Shown in pieces: positions 1 through 8,542 of a stretch of 36,740 bases of DNA. This DNA is from Streptomyces spiramenti. GTDB lineage: Bacteria > Actinomycetota > Actinomycetes > Streptomycetales > Streptomycetaceae. Location: NCBI RefSeq assembly GCF_012034385.1, contig NZ_JAAVJB010000030.1, positions 1-36,740 on the forward strand, written 5' to 3'. Below the pieces are notes generated by a model that worked only from the letters and a program-made list of their open reading frames with translations, was not told the DNA's origin and did not search any database. A program made the translations under genes and the position numbers. Position 1 is the stretch's first letter. Each line of letters starts with the position of its first letter.

Positions 1-55
1 TCCGTCGTCGCACCGGCCCGCGACGACGGACGCCCGGCACCGAGGGGGCCGGGCG
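1..55. repeat. Two short hairpins downstream of the apoprotein gene
   Basis: There are two perfect inverted repeats side by side. TCCGTCGTCG at 1-10 pairs with CGACGACGGA at 21-30, and CGCCCGGC at 31-38 pairs with GCCGGGCG at 48-55. They lie beyond the large terminator hairpin at 65-102. They may be back-up terminator stems, or belong to a gene that ends to the left of the window. No coding region is recognisable in 1-124. Confidence 0.5.
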
Positions 56-64
56 TCGGACGGA

Positions 65-102
65 CCTCCGGCCCCAGCGCGGCGCCGCGCTGGGGCCGGA
101 GG
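65..102. terminator. Terminator-like 38-bp perfect palindrome
   Basis: The 19-bp arm at 65-83 is the exact reverse complement of 84-102, with no unpaired loop base. It begins 22 bases after the stop codon of the apoprotein gene (125-127, minus strand). Actinomycete terminators commonly are long GC stems without a T-tract, so this is most simply the apoprotein transcript terminator. A cruciform or a protein-binding site is possible but not needed. Confidence 0.7.
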
Positions 103-124
103 CCGTGTCGGATCTACCGGTGGG

Positions 125-571
125 TCAGCGGAACGAGACCTGCTGGCCGCCGCCCTCGCCGGTGCCGTTGCCCAGGCCGACCTGGCAGGCGGTCACCGCG
201 CAGTCGACGCGGCCCCAGGTCTCGAACTTCTCGCCGACGACGGCCTCGAAGACCTGGTTGACCGAGAGCGTGACACGCACCTCGCCGTCGGCGTTCGCGA
301 CGGCGTCGACCGCGGTCTTCGCGTTGCAGCCGTACTCGCCGCTCTCGACGAACGCGCACTGGCCGACGTGGAACAGGACACCGGGGGTGAGCCCGGTCGC
401 GGTCAGCTCGACCTTGGCGCCGTCGGACAGCCCGCCCGCCGGGGTGACGTGCACGGTGGGGGCTGCCTCGGCGGCGGGGGCGCCGGGCTGGACGGCGAAG
501 GCGAGTCCGGCAGCGAGCGCGGCGGCGGCGCCTGCTCGCGTGGCGAACTTCATCGTCTTCCCTTTCGTCAT
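125..571 (-). CDS. Secreted enediyne apoprotein, neocarzinostatin/C-1027 (CagA) family
   Basis: Encodes 148 aa. The ATG at 571 is preceded by AAGGAG seven bases away, so the in-frame extension to 688 is not needed. A second ATG at 553 has a weaker site. Residues 1-36 form a Sec signal peptide (basic start, Ala/Leu core, AEA cleavage site), leaving a 112-aa mature protein. Neocarzinostatin is 113 aa. Mature cysteines fall at 36, 46, 88 and 93, matching the two disulfides of this family. The stretch VGQCAFVESG and the C-terminal ACQVGLGNG look closer to neocarzinostatin than to the C-1027 apoprotein. Family members fold as an immunoglobulin-like beta sandwich that binds, stabilises and carries the labile enediyne chromophore outside the cell, and gives self-protection. 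Ends in the palindrome at 65-102. Confidence 0.93.
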   Translation of the reverse strand: MTKGKTMKFATRAGAAAALAAGLAFAVQPGAPAAEAAPTVHVTPAGGLSDGAKVELTATGLTPGVLFHVGQCAFVESGEYGCNAKTAVDAVANADGEVRVTLSVNQVFEAVVGEKFETWGRVDCAVTACQVGLGNGTGEGGGQQVSFR

Positions 572-885
572 GGGAACGACTCCTTGGGTGAGGGGGTGGG
601 GGAGGGGCCGATGTCCGGCCCCTGCACGCCAGACGCTACGGAGCTCGTGACGACTTCGGCATCTTCCACGTTGCTTGAAGAGACTCACTTGCGGTTCGCT
701 GGGGAAGCCGCAGGCCCCGGGTGACCGGAAGGGCCTTCTCGCGGCGGTCTCAGCACGCCGTGAGATGCGCCGGGGACGGGGCGGCGGGATCGTGTCGTGG
801 TGCCACCGCCGGGGGCCGCCCGCAGGCCCCGCGGCGAGCCGTCCTGACGCACTCTCACCCTTGAGACGATTGGAAGTACTGGGAG
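572..885. promoter_or_regulatory. Divergent intergenic region, apoprotein and exporter promoters
   Basis: This 314-bp gap separates the two divergent start codons and so should carry both promoters. On the apoprotein side the leader contains a hairpin, with GGGGCCG at 604-610 pairing with CGGCCCC at 616-622, upstream of the AAGGAG site. A TAGCGT hexamer (minus strand, about 640) could be a -10 box but has no convincing -35. On the exporter side GGAAG at 873-877 serves as the ribosome site. I see no gene of its own here. Confidence 0.5.
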
Positions 886-2556
886 ATGGCTGTAGAGGCA
901 GTACCCAAAGCCGGACGCAAGGAATGGATCGGTCTGGCCGTTCTCGCGCTCCCGACCCTTCTGGTCGCCCTGGACGTCTTCGTCCTCCTCCTCGCGCTGC
1001 CCCACCTCGCGGCCGACCTCGGCGCGAGCTCCACGGAACAGCTGTGGATCATGGACATCTACGGGTTCATGGTCGCCGGCTTCCTCGTCACCATGGGCAC
1101 CCTCGGCGACCGCATCGGCCGGCGCAAGCTGCTGATGATCGGCTCGGCGGCCTTCGGGGCGGCATCCCTGCTGGCGGCGTTCTCCACGAGCCCCGGCATG
1201 CTCATCGCCGCCCGCGTGCTGCTGGGGGTCGCCGGTGCCTCGCTGACGCCCTCCACGCTGTCCCTGATCACCGTCATGTTCAAGGACGCCAAGCAGCGCA
1301 CCATGGCGATCAGCCTCTGGGCCAGCTGCTTCACCATCGGGGCGATCGTGGGACCGCTCCTGGGCGGCGTGATGCTGGAGTTCTTCTGGTGGGGGTCGCT
1401 CTTCCTGATCGGTGTGCCGATCATGGCGCTCACCCTGATCGTCGGCCCCCGTGTGCTGCCGGAGTTCAGGAACGCCGGAGCCGGGCGGCTGGACGTCGCC
1501 AGCGTCGCCCTCAGCCTGGGAACCACACTGCCGCTGATCTACGGCGTGAAGGAGTTCGCCCGCGACGGCTGGACTCTCACCGCGGTGACGACGGTGCTCC
1601 TCGGCGTCGTCCTGGGGGTGCTGTTCGTGCAGCGGCAGCGAACCCTCGCCGAACCCCTGCTGGACGTTCGGTTGTTCGCCCACGGCCGCTTCAGCGCAGC
1701 GCTGCTCGGCCTGCTGGCGTACAGCCTCATCGGCGGCACCGTGATGCTCTTCATGACGCAGTACTTCCAGGCCGTCCAGGACATGCCCCCGTTCCGCGCC
1801 GGGCTCGGCCTGCTCCCGGGGATGGCGGCGGCGACCGTCGCGTTCGCGGTCTGCCCGATCATCGCGCGCCACGTGAGACCCGCCTACGTCATCGGCGCGG
1901 GCATCGCCGGCGTGGTGGCGGTCCTCCTCACCTTCAGCCGGCTCGACCCCGAGGGCGGTACCGCCGTCCTCATCGTCGGCTTCGCGATCTTCTCCTTCTG
2001 CGGCGCACCGATCGTCGCCCTGGGCACGGACATGGTCGTCAGCACGGTCCCGCCCGAGAAGGCGGGCGCCGCGGGCGGACTCTCGCAGATGAGCAACGAG
2101 TTCGGCGCCGCCCTCGGCGTGGCCACCCTGGGGACCCTCGGTCTCGCCGTCTACCGCAACCGGATCGAGGGCGACCTGCCGTCCGGCCTGAGCGGGAGCG
2201 AGGCGGCCGTCGCCGGCGACTCGGTCGTCGGTGCCGCGACCGTCGCCGACGGCCTCTCCCCCCAGGCCGCGGAGACGCTCATGGAACCGGTGCGCGTCGC
2301 CTTCACCGGCGGCATCCACATCGTCGGACTGGTGAGCGCGATCCTCATCGCGCTGGCGGGCGCGGTCTTCGTCTTCATGCTGCGCGACATCCCGCCGGTG
2401 GGCCGGCAGGCCGAGGACACGACGGGAGACGACGCACCCGCCCAGGACGCCCGAGCCGACGCGCTCGCCGCCGGTGCGTCCGCCGACGGCGCCGACCCGG
2501 CGACCGTCCCGGTCCGGGAAGCCGACGCCGGTGGAGCCGCCCGGCCGCCCGGCTGA
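886..2556 (+). CDS. MFS drug exporter, DHA2 family with 14 TM segments (SgcB-like)
   Basis: Encodes 556 aa, with ATG at 886 and GGAAG eight bases upstream. The first helix begins at about residue 15, and the cytoplasmic loop between helices 2 and 3 carries the MFS signature GDRIGRRK. About fourteen hydrophobic segments run to residue 510, followed by an acidic/Ala-rich tail. This is the EmrB/QacA drug:H+ antiporter layout. Standing divergently beside the apoprotein gene, it most likely exports the enediyne chromophore or its complex. The C-1027 cluster has a comparable pump, SgcB. The precise substrate is inferred from context only. It ends at a 22-bp hairpin shared with the convergent oxidase gene. 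Confidence 0.88.
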   Translation: MAVEAVPKAGRKEWIGLAVLALPTLLVALDVFVLLLALPHLAADLGASSTEQLWIMDIYGFMVAGFLVTMGTLGDRIGRRKLLMIGSAAFGAASLLAAFSTSPGMLIAARVLLGVAGASLTPSTLSLITVMFKDAKQRTMAISLWASCFTIGAIVGPLLGGVMLEFFWWGSLFLIGVPIMALTLIVGPRVLPEFRNAGAGRLDVASVALSLGTTLPLIYGVKEFARDGWTLTAVTTVLLGVVLGVLFVQRQRTLAEPLLDVRLFAHGRFSAALLGLLAYSLIGGTVMLFMTQYFQAVQDMPPFRAGLGLLPGMAAATVAFAVCPIIARHVRPAYVIGAGIAGVVAVLLTFSRLDPEGGTAVLIVGFAIFSFCGAPIVALGTDMVVSTVPPEKAGAAGGLSQMSNEFGAALGVATLGTLGLAVYRNRIEGDLPSGLSGSEAAVAGDSVVGAATVADGLSPQAAETLMEPVRVAFTGGIHIVGLVSAILIALAGAVFVFMLRDIPPVGRQAEDTTGDDAPAQDARADALAAGASADGADPATVPVREADAGGAARPPG

Positions 2557-2568
2557 GGCCGCGTCCCG

Positions 2569-2614
2569 CACGGCTCCGCCCCGCCCCGGACCTCCGGGGC
2601 GGGGCGGAGCCGTG
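2569..2614. terminator. Bidirectional terminator hairpin
   Basis: A 22-bp perfect inverted repeat, 2569-2590 against 2593-2614, with a 2-base loop. It sits between the stops of the convergent exporter gene (2556) and oxidase gene (2625), so it can terminate both transcripts. Confidence 0.85.
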
Positions 2615-2624
2615 GCGCACCGTC

Positions 2625-3992
2625 TCAGGGGAGCGAACCCGGGCTGGCGTCGCCGCCGAAGAGACCCTCCGGGTCCACCCGCTCCCGCACCCGCCGCACC
2701 GCGCGGGCTGTCGGACCGTCCAGATGACGCTGCGGACCGTCGTGGGACTCCACCAGCGACGGAACGGTGCGCCCGGTGTCCCGACCGGCCAAAGCCGCGC
2801 GGACCGCGCGCCCGTGAGCCCGCAGGTCCGACACCGTGACCGGGCCGACCGGTGGGCCCGAGCCCATGTACGCGAACTGCCCGTCGAGACGGCCCAGCGC
2901 CGCCGGCGGCCCGGACTCCGCGAAGGCGCCTCCCAGTTGTCGAAGGGTCGCCACCGCCAACGGAGAACCCGAGTCCGCGCCGACCACCCCCAGGAAGGCT
3001 GCGACGCCGCCCTCCGCCAGGTCGCGCAGCAGCAGGTGGTCGCCGACGAAGGGCACCGGCGCGGGCGGGTCGAGATGCGCCAGCAGCACCCCCTCCGGCC
3101 CCGTCCCCCGCCAGGTGTCGAGCAACGGCTCACCCAGCGAGCGGAGCGGGCCCAGCAGCCCGTCGGCCGCGTCACGCGCCTCCGCCGGGTCGTCCGCGGC
3201 CACCGCTCCGTCCACGCAGACCACGGTCCGCCCGGCGAGCACGGGTGGGACACCGGGCAGCTCCGGCAGGTTCATCACCCGGAACGAGGTCGTCGCGGCG
3301 CGGGGCGCCCCGCCGGTCCAGGACGACCAGCCGTCGAGCAGCTCGGCGGCGGCTCCGCCCGGCCAGTAGCACCCTCCTGTGAACACCTCCGCGGCCGGGA
3401 AGAGATCGATCTCCACCGCCGTGACCACACCGAACCCGCCACCGCCACCGCGCAGCGCCCACAGCAGCTCCGGGTCGTCGGCCTCCGTCACCGTCACGAC
3501 CGAGCCGTCGGCGACCACCAGCTCGGCGGCGCGGAGCGAGTTGACCGCCAGCCCGCGTCGGCGACCGTAGAAGCTCACCCCGCCGCCCAGCAGATAGCCG
3601 ACGACCCCGACACCGCCGGAGGAGCCGTGGACGGCGGCCAGCCCGTGCGGGGCGGCAGCCGCCACGACGTCCGCCCAGCACGTGCCCGCGGGGACCCACG
3701 CCGCGCGACGGTCGGCGTCGACCCGCACCCCGCCGGGCAGCCTGGTACGGAGGAGCAGCGACTCGTCGAACGGGCGCACGGCGCCCGCCGCGTGGCCGGT
3801 GCCGAGCGTGCGCAGCCCCCGGCCGGACCGCGCCGCGAGCCGTACGGCGGAGCGCACCTCCGCGACGCTGCGCGCGACGACGGCGGCCCGGGGCCGCACC
3901 TCGGCGGCCAGGTTGAAGACGGCGGTGGCCTCCGCGTACTCGGGGGTGCCCGGCTGCCACAGGGCCGGAGGCGGATCGAGGGAGTCCGACAC
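2625..3992 (-). CDS. FAD-linked oxidase, berberine-bridge-enzyme-like (PCMH fold)
   Basis: Encodes 455 aa. The start is GTG at 3992, chosen because GAAGGAG lies six bases upstream, and the reading frame further upstream has no such site. The FAD-binding PCMH domain covers about residues 35-205, and the C-terminal BBE segment ends in VDPEGLFGG. His67 in LGTGHAAG sits where family members attach FAD through 8-alpha-histidyl. The usual second attachment cysteine is absent: the matching stretch is HGSSGGVGVVG, so flavin should be singly bound. The substrate is unknown. Such enzymes oxidise alcohols, sugars or aromatic intermediates with O2. It follows the methyltransferase by 59 bases in the same direction, suggesting a two-gene unit. 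Confidence 0.82.
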   Translation of the reverse strand: MSDSLDPPPALWQPGTPEYAEATAVFNLAAEVRPRAAVVARSVAEVRSAVRLAARSGRGLRTLGTGHAAGAVRPFDESLLLRTRLPGGVRVDADRRAAWVPAGTCWADVVAAAAPHGLAAVHGSSGGVGVVGYLLGGGVSFYGRRRGLAVNSLRAAELVVADGSVVTVTEADDPELLWALRGGGGGFGVVTAVEIDLFPAAEVFTGGCYWPGGAAAELLDGWSSWTGGAPRAATTSFRVMNLPELPGVPPVLAGRTVVCVDGAVAADDPAEARDAADGLLGPLRSLGEPLLDTWRGTGPEGVLLAHLDPPAPVPFVGDHLLLRDLAEGGVAAFLGVVGADSGSPLAVATLRQLGGAFAESGPPAALGRLDGQFAYMGSGPPVGPVTVSDLRAHGRAVRAALAGRDTGRTVPSLVESHDGPQRHLDGPTARAVRRVRERVDPEGLFGGDASPGSLP

Positions 3993-4051
3993 GGGATGCT
4001 CCTTCCTCGGCGGATCGCGCCGGGTCGGTGGGAGGGGAGGTTCGGGACCGG

Positions 4052-5587
4052 TCAGTCCGCACGTACCGCGGACAGCATCAGGAAGGTCCCCGGGGCGGAC
4101 TCGTGGCGGAGCCGGAGCCCGGCGGCGGACAGCCAGCGCCGCAGGTCGGCGGGGTCGAAGAGCCGCAGGCCGTCGGCGTGCTGCGGGAACCGGTGCGCCG
4201 CCTGGAAGTACCGGTACACCGGGTCGTCGGCGAAGCGGAAGGTCAGCAACGTGAGGCTTCCACCCGGCCGGAGGACCCTGCCGATCTCCGCCACCGCCCG
4301 CTCCGCGTCGTCGTAGAACGCCTGGAGCGCGTTCCAGCAGACCACCGCCCCGACCGACGCGTCCGCCAGCGGCAGGTCGACGGCATCCGCCAGCAGCGCG
4401 GGGACGCCGGGCAGGCGACCGCGCAGCACCGACAGCATCGGCAGCGCGCTGTCCACCGCGATCACCCGTTCCTCGCCCACCAGCCTCGCCAGGACCGCCG
4501 TCCACCGCCCCGCGCCCGCGGCCAGGTCCAGCACCGGACCCGCGACCGGGCGCACGTGGTCCGCCAGGAACCGGTCCTCCTCGTCGTGGCCGACGCGGCC
4601 GTCCCAGTTCGACCCCGCCACCCGCAGGAAGTTGGGGCGGGCGACCGCCTCGTAGAACAACCCCATGCTGGGGACCCGGGACAGCCGTTCGAGCAGGTCG
4701 TCGACACCGTTCTCCTCGGGCGCGGGGCCGGAGAGGTCGGCTATGCCGCCGGCCACCGGTGACGTCCGGCCGCACCCCTCGCAGCGCAGCAGCGCGCCGT
4801 CGGGCACGGGCGAGCCGGCCCGGCACGAGGGGCAGCGCAGCGCCGCCGTGTGGCGGGCGAACACCTCGGGCCCGGCAGCGGGCGCGCTCGCGAGTTCCCG
4901 GTCCGGCAGCCGCGCGGCCGGAAGCTCCGCGGGCATCCCGTGGCAGGCCGCCCAGTAGGCGCGGGCGCCCATGTACGCGAGGACGGTGGTCGTGTCGTTG
5001 TCCCAGGACTCCGTGACCTGCTCGGGGCTGAGGGCGTCCGTCCAGGCGCGGTCGAACGCCCGCTCCTCGTCGGTCAGCGACCACGCCGAGGGCGACGGCC
5101 AGACGCGGCCCAGCACCGGCCGCTCCCCGCCCGGAACGGTGAGGCACCTCGCCAGGCGCGACCTGTCGTCCGCGGCCGTCCCCACGTCGTCAGCGGCTGC
5201 GAGGACCGCCTCCCGCTCCCGGGGGAAGTGGGCGAGCAGGTAGCACAGAGCCAGGGAGGTGGGCGTGGGCCCGCCCTCCGCCCGCAGCAGCTCCAGGAAG
5301 AGGCCGACCCGGTCGGTCAGCGCATCGGTGAGAGGGCCGCCCGTGGCGGGGTGCTCGGCCTCCAGGAGCAGGCCGAGCAGGACCGCGAGCCGCCCGCGGC
5401 GCCCGGGCGGGCAGCGGCGCAGGGCGTCGACGAGCGGGGGCAGCGACGCCAGGGCGGTCGGCAGCGGCCTCCGGCCGTCCCACACGGTGGCCGCCAGTTC
5501 GGCGAAGACCTCCGGCAGCCGGTCGGCCGGGCCGTCGGCGTAGTACCGGACCAGCGCGGCCGGCGAGGAGCGGGCGACGGGGTTCAT
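4052..5587 (-). CDS. SAM-dependent methyltransferase with Trm112-like zinc module and novel N-terminal domain
   Basis: Encodes 511 aa from ATG at 5587 with GGGAAGGA seven bases upstream. There are three parts. Residues 1 to about 240 are helical, Leu/Ala-rich, and I do not recognise them. Residues 250-285 form a Trm112-like zinc ribbon (Cys252, 255, 269, 272, then GGIADL). Residues 305-511 are a class I methyltransferase with SAM loop [10 protein letters not shown] at about 352 and a typical post-motif Asp-Ser pair. The methylated atom is unknown. In this cluster a sugar, core or aromatic hydroxyl/amine are all possible. It lies upstream of the FAD oxidase and diverges from the epoxide hydrolase across about 300 bp. 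Confidence 0.75.
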   Translation of the reverse strand: MNPVARSSPAALVRYYADGPADRLPEVFAELAATVWDGRRPLPTALASLPPLVDALRRCPPGRRGRLAVLLGLLLEAEHPATGGPLTDALTDRVGLFLELLRAEGGPTPTSLALCYLLAHFPREREAVLAAADDVGTAADDRSRLARCLTVPGGERPVLGRVWPSPSAWSLTDEERAFDRAWTDALSPEQVTESWDNDTTTVLAYMGARAYWAACHGMPAELPAARLPDRELASAPAAGPEVFARHTAALRCPSCRAGSPVPDGALLRCEGCGRTSPVAGGIADLSGPAPEENGVDDLLERLSRVPSMGLFYEAVARPNFLRVAGSNWDGRVGHDEEDRFLADHVRPVAGPVLDLAAGAGRWTAVLARLVGEERVIAVDSALPMLSVLRGRLPGVPALLADAVDLPLADASVGAVVCWNALQAFYDDAERAVAEIGRVLRPGGSLTLLTFRFADDPVYRYFQAAHRFPQHADGLRLFDPADLRRWLSAAGLRLRHESAPGTFLMLSAVRAD

Positions 5588-5885
5588 GGGCGTGTCCTTC
5601 CCGGCCGGCGCCCGGCGCCGGCCGAACGGGGCCGCCGGAGGAGCCACGGGCGGCCGGAACGGCACCAGGGATGCTCGCAGCGCCACGCGCCGTGCCGCAT
5701 CTTCGGAGCTGCCCTCCCACGCCGCCGCGGAGGGGCAGCAACTGGCGAGATGCCGCGCCGGGCGGAGCTGCCGCACCATACGGCGTGGCGCAACGAGCGG
5801 CCCGCCCGCCGCACTCGCCCCGACCGCGGTCCGACACCGCGGCGCGGCGGCGACGGCGCCTCCCCGACCCCTGCGGAGAGAGCCC
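5588..5885. promoter_or_regulatory. Divergent intergenic region, methyltransferase and epoxide hydrolase
   Basis: This 298-bp gap separates two divergent starts and should hold both promoters. The methyltransferase leader contains a perfect inverted repeat, GGCCGGCGCC at 5603-5612 and GGCGCCGGCC at 5614-5623 with a one-base loop, directly next to the ribosome site at 5595-5602. I could not identify convincing -10/-35 boxes or a gene in it. Confidence 0.4.
5603..5623. repeat. Inverted repeat abutting the methyltransferase ribosome site
   Basis: Ten-base perfect arms with a single-base loop. In the minus-strand transcript this stem ends one base before the GGGAAGGA ribosome site of the methyltransferase, so it could affect translation or serve as an operator. 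In DNA this GC-rich, chance palindromes of this length do occur. Confidence 0.35.
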
Positions 5886-7064
5886 ATGAGACCGTTCCGA
5901 GTCGACGTGCCCCAGCACCAACTCGATGACCTCGACCGGAGACTCCTGACAACCCGCTGGCCGGACGACCTGCCCGGTACCGGCTGGTCGCGCGGCGTGC
6001 CGGCGGCCTACCTCCGCGAACTCGCCGAGTACTGGCGGACGAAGTTCGACTGGCGCGCCGCGGAGCGGCGGTTGAACAGCCACCCGCAGTTCGTCACCAC
6101 CATCGACGGCGCACCGGTCCACTTCCTCCACGTGACCTCGCCGGAACCCGACGCCACACCGCTGCTGCTGACGCACGGCTGGCCCGGCTCGGTCACCGAG
6201 TTCCTCGACGTGATCGGTCCCCTCTCCGACCCCCGGGCCCACGGCGGCGACCCGGCGGACGCCTTCCACCTGGTCATTCCCTCCCTGCCCGGCTACGGCT
6301 TCTCCGGTCCGCTCACCACGGCGGGCTGGGACACCGCGCGCATCGCGCGCGCCTGGGCCGAGCTGATGCGGTTGCTGGGACACGACCGCTACCTCGCCCA
6401 GGGAGGTGACGCGGGAGCGGTCATCGCACTCGAACTCGGCCGGTGCGACCCCGAGCACGTCATCGGCGCGCACGTGAACATGCTGATGACCTTTCCCTCC
6501 GGCGACGAGAAGGAGCTGGCCGGGCTGGAGTCGGGCGACCTCGCCCGCCTGGGGAAGCTGTCCCGCTTCGACCAGGAGCTCTCCGGCTACATGAAGCTCC
6601 AGCAGACCCGCCCGCAGACGCTCGCGTACGCGCTGACGGACTCACCGGTCGGCCAACTCGCATGGATCGTCGAGCGGTTCCACGACTGGACCGGAGCGGT
6701 CGACCGACCCGAGGACGCCGTCGACCGCGACGCGCTGCTCACGATCGTCTCGACCTACTGGTTCACGGCCACCGCCGGCTCCGCGGCGAACTTCTACTAC
6801 GAGGGAGCCGCGGGCGTCAGGGCCGCCGCGGCCGGGGAGGTGCCGCCGCCCGTCCGGGTGCCGGTGGGGGTGGCGGTCTTCCCGGACGACATCTTCGTGC
6901 CCGTCCGGCGACTGGCCGACCGGGACCTCCCCACCATCGTCCACTGGAGCGAGTTCGACTCCGGGGGCCACTTCGCCGCCCTGGAGCGCCCCCAGGAACT
7001 GGTCGGCGACATCCGGGTGTTCGCCCGGGGACTGTCGGCCGGCCGTGCCACGCCCCCCGCCTGA
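5886..7064 (+). CDS. sgcF: Enediyne epoxide hydrolase (SgcF/NcsF family)
   Basis: Encodes 392 aa from ATG at 5886 with GGAGAG five bases upstream. An N-terminal EHN-type lid helix (residues 1-80) is followed by an alpha/beta hydrolase core: oxyanion motif HGWPGS at 97-102, nucleophile Asp175 in QGGDAG, cap-domain tyrosine in SGYMKLQQ, acid around Asp334/335 in FPDDIFVP, and base His362 in SGGHFAAL. All catalytic positions are present. In C-1027 and neocarzinostatin biosynthesis such enzymes open the epoxide of the 9-membered enediyne core to a vicinal diol, creating the hydroxyls on which side chains are attached. The presence of this gene with PKSE supports a 9-membered core. The symbol is given by homology. 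Probably co-transcribed with the following solute-binding gene (64-base gap). Confidence 0.9.
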   Translation: MRPFRVDVPQHQLDDLDRRLLTTRWPDDLPGTGWSRGVPAAYLRELAEYWRTKFDWRAAERRLNSHPQFVTTIDGAPVHFLHVTSPEPDATPLLLTHGWPGSVTEFLDVIGPLSDPRAHGGDPADAFHLVIPSLPGYGFSGPLTTAGWDTARIARAWAELMRLLGHDRYLAQGGDAGAVIALELGRCDPEHVIGAHVNMLMTFPSGDEKELAGLESGDLARLGKLSRFDQELSGYMKLQQTRPQTLAYALTDSPVGQLAWIVERFHDWTGAVDRPEDAVDRDALLTIVSTYWFTATAGSAANFYYEGAAGVRAAAAGEVPPPVRVPVGVAVFPDDIFVPVRRLADRDLPTIVHWSEFDSGGHFAALERPQELVGDIRVFARGLSAGRATPPA

Positions 7065-7128
7065 GGGACTCGACCCCGGCCCCACCCCGCGCAACACGAC
7101 CGTCGCCCCGAAGAGAAGAGGGACGCAC

Positions 7129-8526
7129 ATGAGCACTCCCACCGTGATCGACATCTGGGTGGCCGACCTGACCTTCCCCGGCTACATGGACCGGCTCCAC
7201 CGACTCGGCGCCGCCTTCGAGGACGCGCACCCCGGCTACCGGGTCAACATCGAGGGCCGCGACTTCCGCACCCTGTCGCAGCAGATCGCCGCGGCAGCCG
7301 ACGAGGGTCGCGCCCCCGCCATCGCCGAGTACTACTTCTCGGTCACGCAGGCAGCCAGGGACTCCCGCGCCCGGGACGGCCGACCGCTCTTCGCCTCGGT
7401 CGAGGAGGAGGTGGCCGGCCGGGACGAGATCCTGGGCGAACCGGTGGTCCTGGACGACCTGCTGCCGGCGGCCCGGCAGTTCTACTCCGAACGCGGCCTG
7501 CTGCGGTCGATGCCGACGGTGGTCACCACCATGCTCACCTACGGCAACGCGGATCTGCTGCGGGCCGCCGGAGTGACCGAACTGCCGCAGACATGGCGGC
7601 AACTGGAAGCCGCCTGCGCCGCCGTGACCTCGGCGGCGGACGGCGCCGACCACGGGGTCACCTGGGCCAACCACGGGCTGTTCTTCCAGCAGACCCTCGC
7701 CGTGCAGGGCGGACATCTCAGTGACCACGACAACGGGCACACCGGCCGCGCCCGCACCCTCGACCTCTCCTCCGAGGAGATGCTCACCTGGGTGCGGTGG
7801 TGGCGGCGGATGCACCGCCGCGGCCACTACCTGTACACCGGCAAGATCCCCGACTGGGAGGGGAACATCAAGGCGTTCGCCGACCAACGGGTGGCGCTCC
7901 GGGTCACCTCCTCCAACGACATGAACTACATGGCGTCGGCGGCGCGCAACGGCGGCTTCGAGATGACGGTCGGGCGCTTCCCCTCACGGGACGGCCGCCC
8001 CTACGGCGGCAACATCATCGCCGGCACCTCGCTGTTCCTGCGGAACGGTCTCGACGAACCCACCAGGGAAGGAGCCCTCGCCTTCCTCATGTTCGTCAAC
8101 AACCCCCGGAACGCCGCCGACCGGCACAGGGACAACAGCTTCGTCCCGGTCACCCGGTCCGCCTCCGAACTGCTGGAGGAGGAGGGGTGGTACGACGCCC
8201 ACCCCTACCACCGGCTCGCCGGACAGCAGCTCGGCCCGGCCGACGACGGCATCGTGCCGCCCTGCCGCGGCGGGATGTTCGGGGACTTCGCCGGTGCCCA
8301 GGACGTCATGACGCGCGCCATGGACGACGTGCTCCGCACCGAGGCAGGCCCGGCCGAGCGGTTCGCCGAGGCCACAGCCGAGGCCCAGGCGCTGCTCGAC
8401 GCCTACGAGCGCGACCGCGTCGCCAACGGGGTCCGCGCTGCGGAGAGCCTGCGCGTGGAGTACTTCAGGGGCGTCGGGATGTACACCGGCGCCCAGGTCG
8501 CGGACGCCGTCGCCGAGCGGGCCTGA
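7129..8526 (+). CDS. Family-1 ABC solute-binding protein without signal peptide
   Basis: Encodes 465 aa from ATG at 7129, with a purine-rich AGAGGGA ribosome site upstream. The protein has the UgpB/MalE-type extracellular solute-binding fold. It opens directly with the first beta strand (VIDIWVADLTFPGY), continues with an inter-lobe region near YGGNIIAGTS, and ends with a helical tail. There is no hydrophobic leader, twin-arginine motif or lipobox Cys. Extending the frame upstream to 7045 gives only a Pro/Arg-rich stretch. The product should therefore stay in the cytoplasm, and no permease or ATPase gene is nearby. It could be an intracellular binding or sequestration protein for an intermediate or product, or could be sent out by another route. 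Function unknown. It ends at the hairpin 8543-8576. Confidence 0.8.
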   Translation: MSTPTVIDIWVADLTFPGYMDRLHRLGAAFEDAHPGYRVNIEGRDFRTLSQQIAAAADEGRAPAIAEYYFSVTQAARDSRARDGRPLFASVEEEVAGRDEILGEPVVLDDLLPAARQFYSERGLLRSMPTVVTTMLTYGNADLLRAAGVTELPQTWRQLEAACAAVTSAADGADHGVTWANHGLFFQQTLAVQGGHLSDHDNGHTGRARTLDLSSEEMLTWVRWWRRMHRRGHYLYTGKIPDWEGNIKAFADQRVALRVTSSNDMNYMASAARNGGFEMTVGRFPSRDGRPYGGNIIAGTSLFLRNGLDEPTREGALAFLMFVNNPRNAADRHRDNSFVPVTRSASELLEEEGWYDAHPYHRLAGQQLGPADDGIVPPCRGGMFGDFAGAQDVMTRAMDDVLRTEAGPAERFAEATAEAQALLDAYERDRVANGVRAAESLRVEYFRGVGMYTGAQVADAVAERA

Positions 8527-8542
8527 CGGTCCGAGCGGGGGG

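Noticed and set aside
571..688. Longer N-terminus for the apoprotein starting at 688
   Set aside because: It would bury the signal peptide behind 39 residues, whereas ATG at 571 has a well-placed AAGGAG site.
675..4316. Very long open frame, plus strand, about 1213 codons
   Set aside because: It is Arg/Pro-rich, overlaps the MFS gene, the terminator and the oxidase gene, and matches no family. It is an out-of-frame shadow of high-GC genes.
2625..5147. FAD oxidase frame extended upstream to 840 codons
   Set aside because: The extension overlaps the methyltransferase gene on the same strand and is Arg/Gly-rich. The GTG at 3992 has a strong GAAGGAG site and fits the family length.
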